Below are positions 1 to 8,333 of a DNA stretch of 64,000 nucleotides, piece after piece. The DNA lies in contig NZ_SOBT01000008.1 of assembly GCF_004364935.1 (NCBI RefSeq), positions 1 to 64,000 on the forward strand, in the 5' to 3' direction. This stretch comes from Panacagrimonas perspica (GTDB taxonomy: Bacteria; Pseudomonadota; Gammaproteobacteria; Nevskiales; Nevskiaceae). A program made the translations under genes and the position numbers. Each line of letters begins with the position of its first letter. Within the stretch, counting starts at the first letter, position 1. Under the pieces are notes generated by a model that was given only the letters and a program-made list of their open reading frames with translations, was not told where the DNA came from and searched no databases.

Positions 1-2015
1 ATGGCCGAGCCGACGTTGTTGAACGACGAAGCTCCTACCGCGTACGCGGGCGCCGTGACGGTGCCGTCGGCGGCAACGGCTGCGCCTCCACCGAGAGCCG
101 CGGCCAGGCCGGCGCCCTGGTTGCCGACCCGCGTCTCATTGGCCGTGACCCGGCCGTCGAGCGCCGTGATGCTGCCCTCGGCGGCGCTGACCCGGCCATC
201 GAGCGCCGTGACGCTGCCCTCGGCGGCGCTGACGCGGCCGTCGAGTGCGGTGATGCCGCCTTCAGCGGCCGTGACCCGGCCGGCCAGCGCGGTGACGTTC
301 TGATTGGTGGCGTTCAACTGCGAGCCGTTGATGGCGTCGGTGCTGGTGGCCGAGATATCGCCAGCGGCAACGTTCACCACCTGGCGCTCGAGGCCCACGG
401 CGCCCACGGAGACGGTATTGGTTTCGTTGGCCACGGAGCCGGCACCCAGCGCGACGCTGTTGGCAGCCGTCGCCGAGGCGCCGGTGCCCATTGCAATGGC
501 GTCGACACCGCCGGCAGCGACGAACGCGTTGCGACCGATCGCGATGCCGTTGGTGGCTCCGGCCGCGACGGTCGTGCCGGCCTCGGCATCGCCGGAGTTT
601 CCGAGCGTCAGCGAGTAGTCGCCCAGGGCGTTGCTGTTGGCGCCGAGCGCGGTGCTGTGGTTGCCGCTGGCCAGATTCTGGTAGCCCAGCGCAGTGCTGG
701 CCGTGCCGCTGGCCTGGTTCTGGTGACCGATGGCGCTGCTGTCGATGCCGCTGGCCTCGTTGTCGAAACCGATCGCGGACGAGTCTTCGCCGGAAGCGAC
801 GTTGCGTACGCCGACAGCGCTGGAATCGTTGCCGAGCGCCTCGTTACCGTTGCCCACGGCAACGGCGTTTTCCTCTTCGGCCGTATTCTCGTGGCCCACG
901 GCGACGGAAGCCGTGCCCGACGTGTAGTTCTGGTAGCCGACCGCCGTGCTGTCCTCGCCGTTAGCCTCGTTGTAGTTGCCGATCGCGATGCTCTCGTCTG
1001 CAATGGCGTCGTTGAAATGACCCACGGCGGTGCTGTTCTGGCCGATAGCGTAATTGTCGAAGCCGACTGCCGTGCTCTCCACGCCGGCTGCGTAGTTCGA
1101 GGTGCCCAGGGCGCTGCTGCGGTCTCCCTCGGCCACGTTCGCGAAGCCGATTGCGTTGCTGTCTTCTCCGGAAGTTTCGTTTGAGTACCCGATCGCGCTG
1201 CTGCTGCCTCCGATGGCGAGGTTCGAGAAGCCGATCGCACTGCTTTCCACGCCGTCGGCGCCATTGTCGTAACCCACGGCGGTGGTGAAATCGTTCCGCG
1301 CGCCGTTGAAATAACCCATGGCGCTGCTGTAAGCGCCGCCGGCGTAGTTGTCGTGGCCCACCGCGCTGCTGCCTTCGCCCTCGGCTTCGTTGCTGCTGCC
1401 CAGTGCATTGCTGCTGAGACCGTTTGCGAGATTTCCGCTGCCCAGCGCGCTGCTCGAGACGCCGCTGGACGTGTTGTACCTGCCGACCGCGCTGCTGTAA
1501 TTGCCGCTCGCCGTATTCGAATAACCCAGAGCGCTGCCCTCGGTGCCGCTCGCACCGTTCCTCAGGCCGAATGCGTTGCTGCCGCTTGCGCCTGCACTGT
1601 TGAAAGCGCCGACCGCGGCGCTGTCGCTGCCGCTCGCAGTGTTGAAGCTGCCGACCGCGGAGCTCGAACCGCCGAGCGCCTGATTGTTGTAACCAAAAGC
1701 AGAAGAGAAAATGCCGGCGGCCGCGGTGTTGATGCCAACAGCGGTCGACGAGTCGCCGCTGGAGGTGGCGCTGATGCCGCAGGCGAGGCGGAAGGCGGCT
1801 CCGCCGGCGTCGTCGTTGCTGCCGCCAGTATTGCCGCCGTCGAGGTCGCAGATCGCAGCCAGCGCAGCGGGCGACGGCATCATCAGGACCAGTGCCAAGG
1901 CCATCGGGGACAGCGCCCACGACAGGGACCGACTCGGGCGGCTCCATCCATCGGCGTGCGAGCCGACCTCGAAATCACGGAGCGAGACACGACGGAACGA
2001 ACGGTTGCGATTCAT
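1..2015 (-). CDS. Trimeric autotransporter adhesin, YadA-like (3' end beyond the window)
   Basis: The minus-strand frame opening at ATG 2015 stays open for 671 codons to the left edge. A long N-terminus (about 52 residues, basic then hydrophobic, ending SPAALA) looks like the extended signal peptide of autotransporters. Then come about 27 consecutive 14-residue head repeats of the pattern GxxNxAxGxxSxAxG (for example GYSNTASGNYSSAV, GFDNEASGIDSSAI). These lead into a YadA neck (VSVGAVGLERQVVNVAAGD, then TDAINGSQLN) and a stalk with a 14-residue coiled-coil repeat of the type GRVxAAEGxxTALD. The C-terminal YadA beta-barrel anchor lies outside the window. Family role: surface trimer mediating adhesion or autoaggregation. 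AGGGGA about 10 bases before the ATG is a plausible ribosome site. The family call is firm; the ligand is unknown. Confidence 0.93.
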   Translation of the reverse strand, partial: MNRNRSFRRVSLRDFEVGSHADGWSRPSRSLSWALSPMALALVLMMPSPAALAAICDLDGGNTGGSNDDAGGAAFRLACGISATSSGDSSTAVGINTAAAGIFSSAFGYNNQALGGSSSAVGSFNTASGSDSAAVGAFNSAGASGSNAFGLRNGASGTEGSALGYSNTASGNYSSAVGRYNTSSGVSSSALGSGNLANGLSSNALGSSNEAEGEGSSAVGHDNYAGGAYSSAMGYFNGARNDFTTAVGYDNGADGVESSAIGFSNLAIGGSSSAIGYSNETSGEDSNAIGFANVAEGDRSSALGTSNYAAGVESTAVGFDNYAIGQNSTAVGHFNDAIADESIAIGNYNEANGEDSTAVGYQNYTSGTASVAVGHENTAEEENAVAVGNGNEALGNDSSAVGVRNVASGEDSSAIGFDNEASGIDSSAIGHQNQASGTASTALGYQNLASGNHSTALGANSNALGDYSLTLGNSGDAEAGTTVAAGATNGIAIGRNAFVAAGGVDAIAMGTGASATAANSVALGAGSVANETNTVSVGAVGLERQVVNVAAGDISATSTDAINGSQLNATNQNVTALAGRVTAAEGGITALDGRVSAAEGSVTALDGRVSAAEGSITALDGRVTANETRVGNQGAGLAAALGGGAAVAADGTVTAPAYAVGASSFNNVGSA
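123..290 (-). repeat. 42-bp tandem repeats coding the adhesin stalk
   Basis: About four consecutive 42-bp units encode GRV(T/S)AAEG(G/S)(I/V)TALD. Each is two heptads with hydrophobic residues at spacing 3-4-3-4. Near-identical DNA units could change stalk length by recombination or slippage. Confidence 0.75.
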
Positions 2016-2043
2016 GACAGGCAGTCCCCTGGGAGAGGTGGGT

Positions 2044-2241
2044 TCAGGCTCTGGAACGACGTCCGCGCAGACTCGGCCTGGCTGCCTGCGGCGGGTTGAA
2101 GAAAAGGAAGCCGGCGCCGGGCGTGCGGCGCACTCGGCGCGGGACGCGAACTCGGTTCGGAGGTGAAGCAAGAGGGACAGGCAGTGGAGGCCGGGGGGAT
2201 CGGCCCTGCGTGTCCCGGCGCGCGTCGCGCTGGTTCTTCAT
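2044..2241 (-). CDS. Possible 65-aa leader ORF upstream of the adhesin
   Basis: An ATG at 2241 is preceded a few bases upstream by a very strong Shine-Dalgarno run (GGGGAGGGGG). The product is 65 residues, rich in Arg and Pro, with no recognisable domain and no signal peptide. It ends 28 bases before the adhesin ATG, so it lies entirely in the long adhesin leader. The strong ribosome site argues for translation; the low-complexity composition argues against a functional protein. It could be a regulatory upstream ORF. I do not recognise it. Confidence 0.3.
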   Translation of the reverse strand: MKNQRDARRDTQGRSPRPPLPVPLASPPNRVRVPRRVRRTPGAGFLFFNPPQAARPSLRGRRSRA

Positions 2242-2280
2242 GTGTTCCCCCTCCCCGTGTAAGCGGCGCCTCGTGGCGAG

Positions 2281-2400
2281 AGGAAGACTAGTTACAAGAT
2301 ATTGTTATTACTAATAAATAATTGTTTCTGATTGTTTCTCGTCTGGCCCGGTTTCTTGCATTTCTTGCAATAACTGACAACCGAGTCGGCATGATTCGGG
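2281..2400 (-). promoter_or_regulatory. AT-rich adhesin upstream region with phased direct repeats
   Basis: This stretch is strikingly AT-rich against its GC-rich surroundings. It holds two short direct-repeat pairs: ATTGTTTCT at 2321 and 2331 (10-bp period) and TTTCTTGCA at 2352 and 2361 (9-bp period). It lies 5' of the minus-strand adhesin and of its possible leader ORF, so it most likely holds promoter and regulator sites. I cannot name a -35/-10 pair confidently. The rest of 2016-2526 contains only the possible leader ORF and the inverted repeat at 2436-2499. Confidence 0.5.
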
Positions 2401-2435
2401 CTGATTGCAAGATGGAGCGCGCCATGGAAAACCGC

Positions 2436-2499
2436 AGCCCGGGTGAAACCCGGGGCTCATCTCGTAGTACGGGCGGGCATCCCGGGTTTCACCCGGGCT
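2436..2499. repeat. REP-like perfect 19-bp inverted repeat
   Basis: AGCCCGGGTGAAACCCGGG at 2436-2454 recurs as its exact reverse complement at 2481-2499, with 26 bases between. Each arm is also nearly self-complementary (CCCGGGT..ACCCGGG). This is the form of extragenic REP/REPIN-type elements. It begins 27 bases beyond the stop of the TonB-dependent receptor, so it could also work as a transcript-end hairpin; it has no T tract. Confidence 0.65.
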
Positions 2500-2526
2500 A
2501 CCGGGGGCGTGCCGTCTTGCGGGTCG

Positions 2527-4854
2527 TCAGAAGCGGTAACTGACGTCTACGCCGACCTGCCTGTCGGGTTGCGGAAACCGCACGGCGATCCCCAGGCCGT
2601 TGAACCCGAGGCCACCGGTGGCGTATTCCTCGTCGGTGAGATTTCTCCCCCAGATCGCGAGGCCCAGACCGTTGCGGAATTCGAGCGCGCTGCGGGCGCC
2701 GAGCAGGCCCAGCGAAGGCTGCGTGAGCGCGCGCTCGGCGGCGTCCTGCTCGTTGGGTGCGAAGCCGCGGATGTTGGCCTGGGCGTTGTAGACCTCGTCG
2801 CGCCACGACCAGTTGAGGCTGTTGCGCCAGTCGGCGTGCGCCAGCCTGCGGGTGTGCGCGACGCTCAGCGTGTAGTGGGCCTGCGGAATGCCGGCGAACT
2901 CTTCTCCGGAGCGATCGATGCCGGTGAAATCGACATAACGTTCGTACCGGGGCCGCACGATGCCGAGCGATGCGCCCAGTTCGAGCGAGGGCAGCGGATA
3001 CGCGCTCAGCTCGAGTTCGCCGCCGTGGGTGACGACTTCGGCGATGTTGCCGGTGAAGGTCGACGTGAAGCCATCCACCCGCAGCAGGATCGAGCGCTGG
3101 ACGTCGTCGCTGTGCGTGCGATAGAGCGCGAGGTTGGCGCGCAGCTTTCCGCGCAGGAATTCGGTCTTCGCGCCGATCTCGATCTGGGTGACGTCCTCGG
3201 GCTTGAACGGCGCGAACGTCTCTTCCGACAGGCCGCGCAGGTTCTGTCCGCCGGCGCGGTATCCGGTCGTGAGCGTGGAATAGAGCATCACGCCGTCGTG
3301 CAGCCGGTAGTCGAGTCCCACCAGGTAATTGAGGCGATCCGAGTCGTTGTCGAAGCGACGCGCGCAAGGGGCATCGACCGCCACGCCCGGGACTGCGCAG
3401 CGCAGGCCCTCGGGCGCGTTGCCGACGCGATTGCGGGACAGCAGTGATTTGTCGTCGGAGGAATACCGCAGTCCCAGCGTCAGTCCGAGCTGATCGGTGA
3501 ACCGGTAGCTGCCCTGCGTGTAGACGCCGAAGCTTTCGGCGCGCGCGTCGCCGTTGAAATCCGAGACGTTGGCGCTGCCGGTGATGCGGCTGTCGGTGGA
3601 CTCCGATGCCTTTTCCTTGAATCCGTAGACGCCCGCCGCCCACTGCAGATGCTCGAACGCCTGGCCGGTGAGCTGGAGTTCCGCGCTGTGTTCCAGGTAG
3701 TCCGCGAGCAGTTGCGTTCCGATGATCGGGTACGGCGTGCTGTCGAAGTCGATCGTGTTGGCGACGTCGTCGGTATCGCGCCGGCCGAGGATCAACTGGA
3801 TGCGGCCCCAGGCCCGTTCCCATTTCGCGATGGCGGACCACAGGCGCACACGCGCGGACGATTCCAGATCGGTGCCGGGATCGTTCTGCGCGCGGTAGGG
3901 CGCGCCGACGTAGTTGTCGATGGTGTCGGCGCCCTGCGACGCGCTGGCCACGATCAGCCGCGCGATGCCGTCGACCGGTGTCTCGGGCGTGCCGTCGCCG
4001 TTGGTGTCGGCGAATCGCGTCTGTGCGGCGAAGGCCAGTTCCGCCGGCCCGTTGCGTTCGTCGATGTCGATGACCTCGCCGGTCAGCGCAAGGCTGAAGC
4101 TCGCGTTGGGACGCCACAGCGATTTCACGCGCAGGAGTTGGTTGTGCTCGTTCCCCAGATCCTGATCGTTGGTCTGGTCCACCGCGTAGCCGTCGGCACG
4201 TGTGCGCTGGCCCACGACCCGCAAGGCCCAGTGGTCGCGCTGCAGCGGCACGTTGACGATGCCGGTTGCCGTGATGCGATCGTCGCTGGAAATCCCGGTG
4301 CGGATGCTGCCGCCCCAGGCCGAGAGTTCCGGATCGCGCGTGGTCAGCAGGATCGCGCCGCCGGTGGTGTTGCGCCCGAACAGCGTGCCCTGTGGCCCGC
4401 GCAGCACCTGCACGTCCTTGACGTCCACGAACGACAGGTTGGTGCCGAACGGACGCGCGAGGTAGAGCTGGTCCTGGTACACGGCGACCGCTGGATCGAG
4501 CGTCCCCAGGGTGTCGAACTGCGTCTGCCCGCGCATCTGGAAGATCAGTGCCGTGCCTTGGCCCGACGCCGGGCGAATGTAGAGGCCGGGCGCCGTCTGC
4601 TGAAGATCCTCGACCGTGTCCAGCACCGCGTCGCGGAGCTGTTCCTGCGTGCGATGCGTCACCGCCAGCGGCACATCCTGCAGCACTTCCTCGGTCTTGC
4701 GTGCGGTGACGACGATGCTGGGCACCGCGTCCGGAGCAGCTGCCGAGGTCGCTTCGGCGGGCGGCTCCGCTGCTGCGAGCGCAGACGCGAGGCCGGCCAG
4801 CATGAAGCCGAGCGCGACGAGCATCGGCGATATTCGCAGACCGGATGGCCTCAT
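2527..4854 (-). CDS. TonB-dependent outer-membrane receptor
   Basis: 775 residues. Signal peptide about 1-28 (FMLAGLASALAAA), a TonB-box-like IVVTA just after it, a plug domain (TARKTEEVLQDVPLAV, LRGPQGTLFGRNTTGGAI) and a long beta-barrel ending in the C-terminal aromatic typical of BAM substrates (DVSYRF). The family imports siderophores, vitamin B12 or glycans across the outer membrane using TonB energy; the substrate cannot be read here. The start ATG at 4854 overlaps the stop of the upstream histidine kinase by ATGA, so the two are translationally coupled. The same frame stays open far upstream inside the kinase, but signal peptide and overlap fix the start. A PL7-like gene lies divergently beyond the kinase, which hints at an oligosaccharide (inference). 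Confidence 0.93.
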   Translation of the reverse strand: MRPSGLRISPMLVALGFMLAGLASALAAAEPPAEATSAAAPDAVPSIVVTARKTEEVLQDVPLAVTHRTQEQLRDAVLDTVEDLQQTAPGLYIRPASGQGTALIFQMRGQTQFDTLGTLDPAVAVYQDQLYLARPFGTNLSFVDVKDVQVLRGPQGTLFGRNTTGGAILLTTRDPELSAWGGSIRTGISSDDRITATGIVNVPLQRDHWALRVVGQRTRADGYAVDQTNDQDLGNEHNQLLRVKSLWRPNASFSLALTGEVIDIDERNGPAELAFAAQTRFADTNGDGTPETPVDGIARLIVASASQGADTIDNYVGAPYRAQNDPGTDLESSARVRLWSAIAKWERAWGRIQLILGRRDTDDVANTIDFDSTPYPIIGTQLLADYLEHSAELQLTGQAFEHLQWAAGVYGFKEKASESTDSRITGSANVSDFNGDARAESFGVYTQGSYRFTDQLGLTLGLRYSSDDKSLLSRNRVGNAPEGLRCAVPGVAVDAPCARRFDNDSDRLNYLVGLDYRLHDGVMLYSTLTTGYRAGGQNLRGLSEETFAPFKPEDVTQIEIGAKTEFLRGKLRANLALYRTHSDDVQRSILLRVDGFTSTFTGNIAEVVTHGGELELSAYPLPSLELGASLGIVRPRYERYVDFTGIDRSGEEFAGIPQAHYTLSVAHTRRLAHADWRNSLNWSWRDEVYNAQANIRGFAPNEQDAAERALTQPSLGLLGARSALEFRNGLGLAIWGRNLTDEEYATGGLGFNGLGIAVRFPQPDRQVGVDVSYRF

Positions 4855-6914
4855 CGCGGTTCGTCCTGCGGCGCCGCGGGCAGCCGGATGGTGAAGAGCG
4901 CGCCACCGCCGGCCGCATTGCCTGCGCTCACCGTGCCGCCGTGGATTTCCGCGATGCGCCGGACCATGAACAGCCCGAGCCCGATACCGGGTTGACGCTT
5001 GACCGTCGCCGAGCGGTAGAAGCGCTCGAAGATCTGGCCGATGTCCGCCGATGGAATGCCGGGGCCGTGATCGCGCACGGTGATCAATTGATCGGTGCCG
5101 TCGCGCTGCGCCACCAGTTCGATGGCGGTGTTCGCCGGCGAATACTTGATGGCGTTTTCCAGAAGGTTGTCGAGCAGGATATTGAGCAGCATCGGATCGG
5201 CGAACAGCGACAAGCCCTGCGGCGGGCACTCGAACGTGATGTCGCGATCGCTGCCGCGTGCGTAGCGCTGGATCAGCTGCCGCAGGCTCGCGCAGAGATC
5301 GAGTTCGCGTGCATGGATCTGCATCGCCGACGATTCGAGCCATTCGTCCGCGAGCAAGGTGTCCACCAGCGCGTTCATGCGTTGCGCCGCGCGATCGATC
5401 TTGCCGGCTTCGCGCTGCACGTCTTCGGGGCGGGTGGGCAGTCGTTCGTCGACGATCATCTGCGCGGAGGCGCCGATGATGCTGAGCGGCGTGCGGAACT
5501 CGTGCGACACCATGGCCAGGAAGTTGCGCTGCTCGTCCATGGCCACGCGCAGCTGCGCTTCCGTGTTCTGCCGCTCGAGCACTTCGGCGTTCAGCGCGGT
5601 GGTGCGCTCGGTCACCGTCGCCTCCAGGCGCGCGCCGGCGATAAGCGAGTCCGCCAGCGCCTGGCGTTCGCGCAGGCGCACGCGCAGCCCCAGGCCGAAG
5701 AAGATGGCGATCAGGTGCACCATCATTCCGATCAGGTAGCTGTACTGGGTGAAGGCCGTGAACGGCAGCCAGTCCAGATTCTTGGCGAAGTGCACCGCAC
5801 CGACGGTGCCGAACACCGAGTATCCGATAAGGTTCGGCCAGGCCGACGGTTGCCCGCGCCGGACCAGCACGACGCACAGCGCGATGACCAGCAGCGCGGT
5901 GAACAGACGTGTGAAATTGATGGCCGGCGCGATCACGTCGTACCGGCCGGCCAGCGCGATGATCAGACCCAGCGTCGTCAGCGCGATCAGGCCATGGAAC
6001 AGCCGCGTGATGCGCGGGAACTGCGTCGGCATGTCCAGCAGGCTGCGCACGAACAGCAGTGCGGTGAGCAGGCCCAGGCACATCATCACGTTGTGGATGC
6101 GCACGGCCAGTTGCGGCTGCTCGGGCAGCAGCATCACCGCGATCAGATTTTCGGAGCATGCGAACAGCACCGCGCTGGTTGCCAGATACGCCGAGTACCA
6201 GAGGAACTTGCGGTCCGGCAGCGACAGCCCCAGCAGCAGCGTGACCACGGCCATCAGGATGACCATGCCGATGACGCCGGCGATTTCGAGCGTCTTGCGC
6301 TGCAGGTCGCTGGCCAGCGCATCCAGGCGCCAGACGCCGCCGGTGAGGCTCAAGGTGCGGTGACCGGACACGCGGATCCAGACGGTGTGCGGGCCGCCTT
6401 CGGGCAGCGGCTCAAGCCTCAGCACGCTGATCGGCGTGTCCAGATCGCGCTGCGACACCGGCCTCATTCCGCCCAGGGCGCGATGCCGCAGGCTGACCGT
6501 GCCATCCGCTGCGCGTTCGGGAATCCAGACGTCGACATAATCGACATAAGGCACGCCCAGCCGCAGCCACCACTCCTCAGCGAAGCCCGGCTGAACCTGC
6601 AGATCGAAACGCAGCCACCAGGCGCCGTGAGGCGTGAAGCCGCCGTTGAAGTTCGCTTTCAGCGGCGCGAATCGTTCCGCCATCTCCGGCGCCGAAACCT
6701 GTGCCTGCGACAGGCTGCCATCCGGGTCGTGCAGCGCCTGGAGGTGCCCGGCCAACTCCGCCGCGCCGCGTTCCTGCGCCGCGGCGTCGAGTTCCACGGG
6801 TATTTCCGCGGCGATCGGCGCCGCGGCGTGGGCCGCGAACAGCGTCAGCAGCAGAAATCCGACGGCGAGGGGCAACAACCACGAGGGACGTCTGGTGCGC
6901 AGGAGTAGGACCAT
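4851..6914 (-). CDS. 7TM-DISM sensor histidine kinase (orphan)
   Basis: 687 residues. Signal sequence or first TM about 10-32; a periplasmic 7TMR-DISM-type extracellular domain about 35-200 (WWLRFDLQ, PYVDYVDVW); seven TM helices about 208-410; a short coiled coil; a HisKA domain with phospho-acceptor His471 (MVSHEFRTPL); and an HATPase domain with N box NLLENAIKYSP, G1 DHGPGIP, F box IFERFYR and G2 GIGLGLFMVRRI. All catalytic motifs are intact. Family role: senses a periplasmic ligand and autophosphorylates. No response regulator or receiver domain is nearby. Instead the gene runs by an ATGA overlap into a TonB-dependent receptor, suggesting that sensor and receptor handle the same compound. 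Confidence 0.92.
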   Translation of the reverse strand: MVLLLRTRRPSWLLPLAVGFLLLTLFAAHAAAPIAAEIPVELDAAAQERGAAELAGHLQALHDPDGSLSQAQVSAPEMAERFAPLKANFNGGFTPHGAWWLRFDLQVQPGFAEEWWLRLGVPYVDYVDVWIPERAADGTVSLRHRALGGMRPVSQRDLDTPISVLRLEPLPEGGPHTVWIRVSGHRTLSLTGGVWRLDALASDLQRKTLEIAGVIGMVILMAVVTLLLGLSLPDRKFLWYSAYLATSAVLFACSENLIAVMLLPEQPQLAVRIHNVMMCLGLLTALLFVRSLLDMPTQFPRITRLFHGLIALTTLGLIIALAGRYDVIAPAINFTRLFTALLVIALCVVLVRRGQPSAWPNLIGYSVFGTVGAVHFAKNLDWLPFTAFTQYSYLIGMMVHLIAIFFGLGLRVRLRERQALADSLIAGARLEATVTERTTALNAEVLERQNTEAQLRVAMDEQRNFLAMVSHEFRTPLSIIGASAQMIVDERLPTRPEDVQREAGKIDRAAQRMNALVDTLLADEWLESSAMQIHARELDLCASLRQLIQRYARGSDRDITFECPPQGLSLFADPMLLNILLDNLLENAIKYSPANTAIELVAQRDGTDQLITVRDHGPGIPSADIGQIFERFYRSATVKRQPGIGLGLFMVRRIAEIHGGTVSAGNAAGGGALFTIRLPAAPQDEPR

Positions 6915-7250
6915 CCGTCGAGGGGCATGCGTCTGATGATCCGGGAAGTGTGCCGTGCACGGGACCGAATGCCCACGAATAGGGGGACCACCCGCAATGC
7001 CCCGGAATTTGAACGGAATCGGCCGGGAGCAAACCTATCCGGGGGGATGCTTGACGCGGCGGGCGTTTGGGCTTTCTATCCGGTAATCGATCGCGAAGTG
7101 CCGTAACGGCAGTCGAGACTCGATCATGGGGAGAGCGCATCAACGTCAGGCCGCGGGTCCCGGACGTCTGTCTTGAAGCGAGGGCATATCGGGAGGCGGC
7201 CTCGTCGTGGTGACTCGACAGCAGTTCCACCTGCGTCATGGAAATAGCCG
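6915..7250. other. Divergent intergenic region, kinase/receptor operon versus lyase-like gene
   Basis: 336 bases with no convincing gene. It must carry promoters for the minus-strand kinase-receptor pair and the plus-strand PL7-like gene. A weak plus-strand candidate is TTGACG at 7051-7056 and TTCTAT at 7074-7079 (17-bp spacer); the -10 is poor. I see no operator-like dyad. Confidence 0.4.
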
Positions 7251-8147
7251 ATGAACTCCTTCTTCCAGTTGGGTGCGTTCCGTGCGGTCGCGCTGGGTCT
7301 CGGCGCTCCGCTGCTCGTCTCTTGCGCCGGCGCTTTCCACTCCGCGGATCCCGGCACGGTCAGCCTCGGGACCTCGTCCGGTGTGGTGCTGCCCTCGGCA
7401 CCGCTGAGTGGCAAGGCGCCGCCCTCGGTGAACTTCGATCTGTCGAACTGGAAGCTCATGCTGCCTTCGGGAGAGGCGATTGCGCCGGACACGCTGGTGA
7501 AGGGATATCAGCGCGAGGGTCTCTTCTACACGGATCCCGGCACCGGCGGCATGAGCTTCAAGGCGCCCAACCTCGCGGGCCAGGCGACTCCCGACAAATA
7601 TTCGAGGACCGAACTTCGACAGGCGCTGGCCGTGCCCGATCCTGCGAAGGGCGATGCGAGCGACTGGACGACATCGGTAGGCGGAACGCTCAAGGCGCGG
7701 GTGCGCGTGGATGCGGTGTCGTCGAGTGGCGACGAGACCAAGACGGGACGCGTGATCCTCGGGCAGATCCAGGGCCCGGCGACGGAGGTCGTGCAGCTGT
7801 ACTTCGAAAAGCTGCCGAACGAGGCCAAGGGCCGGGTCTACGTGGGGACCGACAAGGTGTGGATGGGCGCGACGGCCCAGTCCGAGGACATCATTTCGAA
7901 TCGCGCTGGCGGCGGCATCGGCCTCGGAGAGGCCTTCAATTACGAGATCCGGCTCAAGGGTCTGTCGCTTGCCGTGATCGTCGAGCCGCCGGAGGGCGCC
8001 ACGGCGGTGTTCACGCAGCGCATCGATCCCGGATACGAAGGAAAGGCGCTCTATTTCGAGGCGGGTGTCCTCAATCCGAACGATGCGGGCAATGCCGGCG
8101 ACTTCGCGCAGGCGACCTTTTTCAATCTCGAGGCATCCAATCCCTGA
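7251..8147 (+). CDS. PL7 (alginate-lyase-like) lipoprotein with altered active-site motifs
   Basis: 298 residues. Lipobox LVSC places a lipidated Cys at 25. The body matches the polysaccharide lyase family 7 jelly roll: FDLSNWKLMLP (62-72), SRTELRQ (118-124, the RxELR block), GQIQG (171-175, equivalent to the Q(I/V)H block) and YFEAGVLNP (268-276, equivalent to YFKAGxYxQ). The catalytic His of QIH is Gln174, and the last block lacks the second Tyr and the Gln. In PL7 these positions carry the catalytic base/acid, so the protein may be a binding protein, have changed chemistry, or act on another uronate polymer. Neighbours are a divergent sensor kinase and TonB receptor. Fold assignment is fairly sure; activity is not. 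Confidence 0.8.
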   Translation: MNSFFQLGAFRAVALGLGAPLLVSCAGAFHSADPGTVSLGTSSGVVLPSAPLSGKAPPSVNFDLSNWKLMLPSGEAIAPDTLVKGYQREGLFYTDPGTGGMSFKAPNLAGQATPDKYSRTELRQALAVPDPAKGDASDWTTSVGGTLKARVRVDAVSSSGDETKTGRVILGQIQGPATEVVQLYFEKLPNEAKGRVYVGTDKVWMGATAQSEDIISNRAGGGIGLGEAFNYEIRLKGLSLAVIVEPPEGATAVFTQRIDPGYEGKALYFEAGVLNPNDAGNAGDFAQATFFNLEASNP

Positions 8148-8333
8148 GCCGGGACGCAGGCGGTGCCCGTTATACTGGCGAGACGACGGCGGGAGTGCCG
8201 ACAGCCCTGTCCCGGGGACGCAGGCGACTGCGGATATCGGACCGGCCGCGTTCGTTTTGCGGGCGCATGGGTCCGTGCGAGCGAACGTTGTGCGACTCCC
8301 GTCAATACCTCCTCATGAGCTGGAAAGATTTGG

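Noticed and set aside
125-300. CRISPR array
   Set aside because: The evenly spaced repeats are 42-bp coding units of a coiled-coil stalk with no variable spacers; no cas gene is present in the window.
608-1555. Long Ala/Arg/Thr-rich open frame on the minus strand, and similar ones on the plus strand at 1353-2099 and 657-1184
   Set aside because: They are shadows of the repeat-rich adhesin: periodic GC-rich codons keep other frames open. Only the frame from 2015 gives a signal peptide and YadA motifs.
4855-6159. Extension of the TonB-receptor frame into the kinase gene
   Set aside because: The extra residues are Ala/Arg-rich without similarity. The intact kinase occupies this DNA, and the signal peptide begins at 4854.
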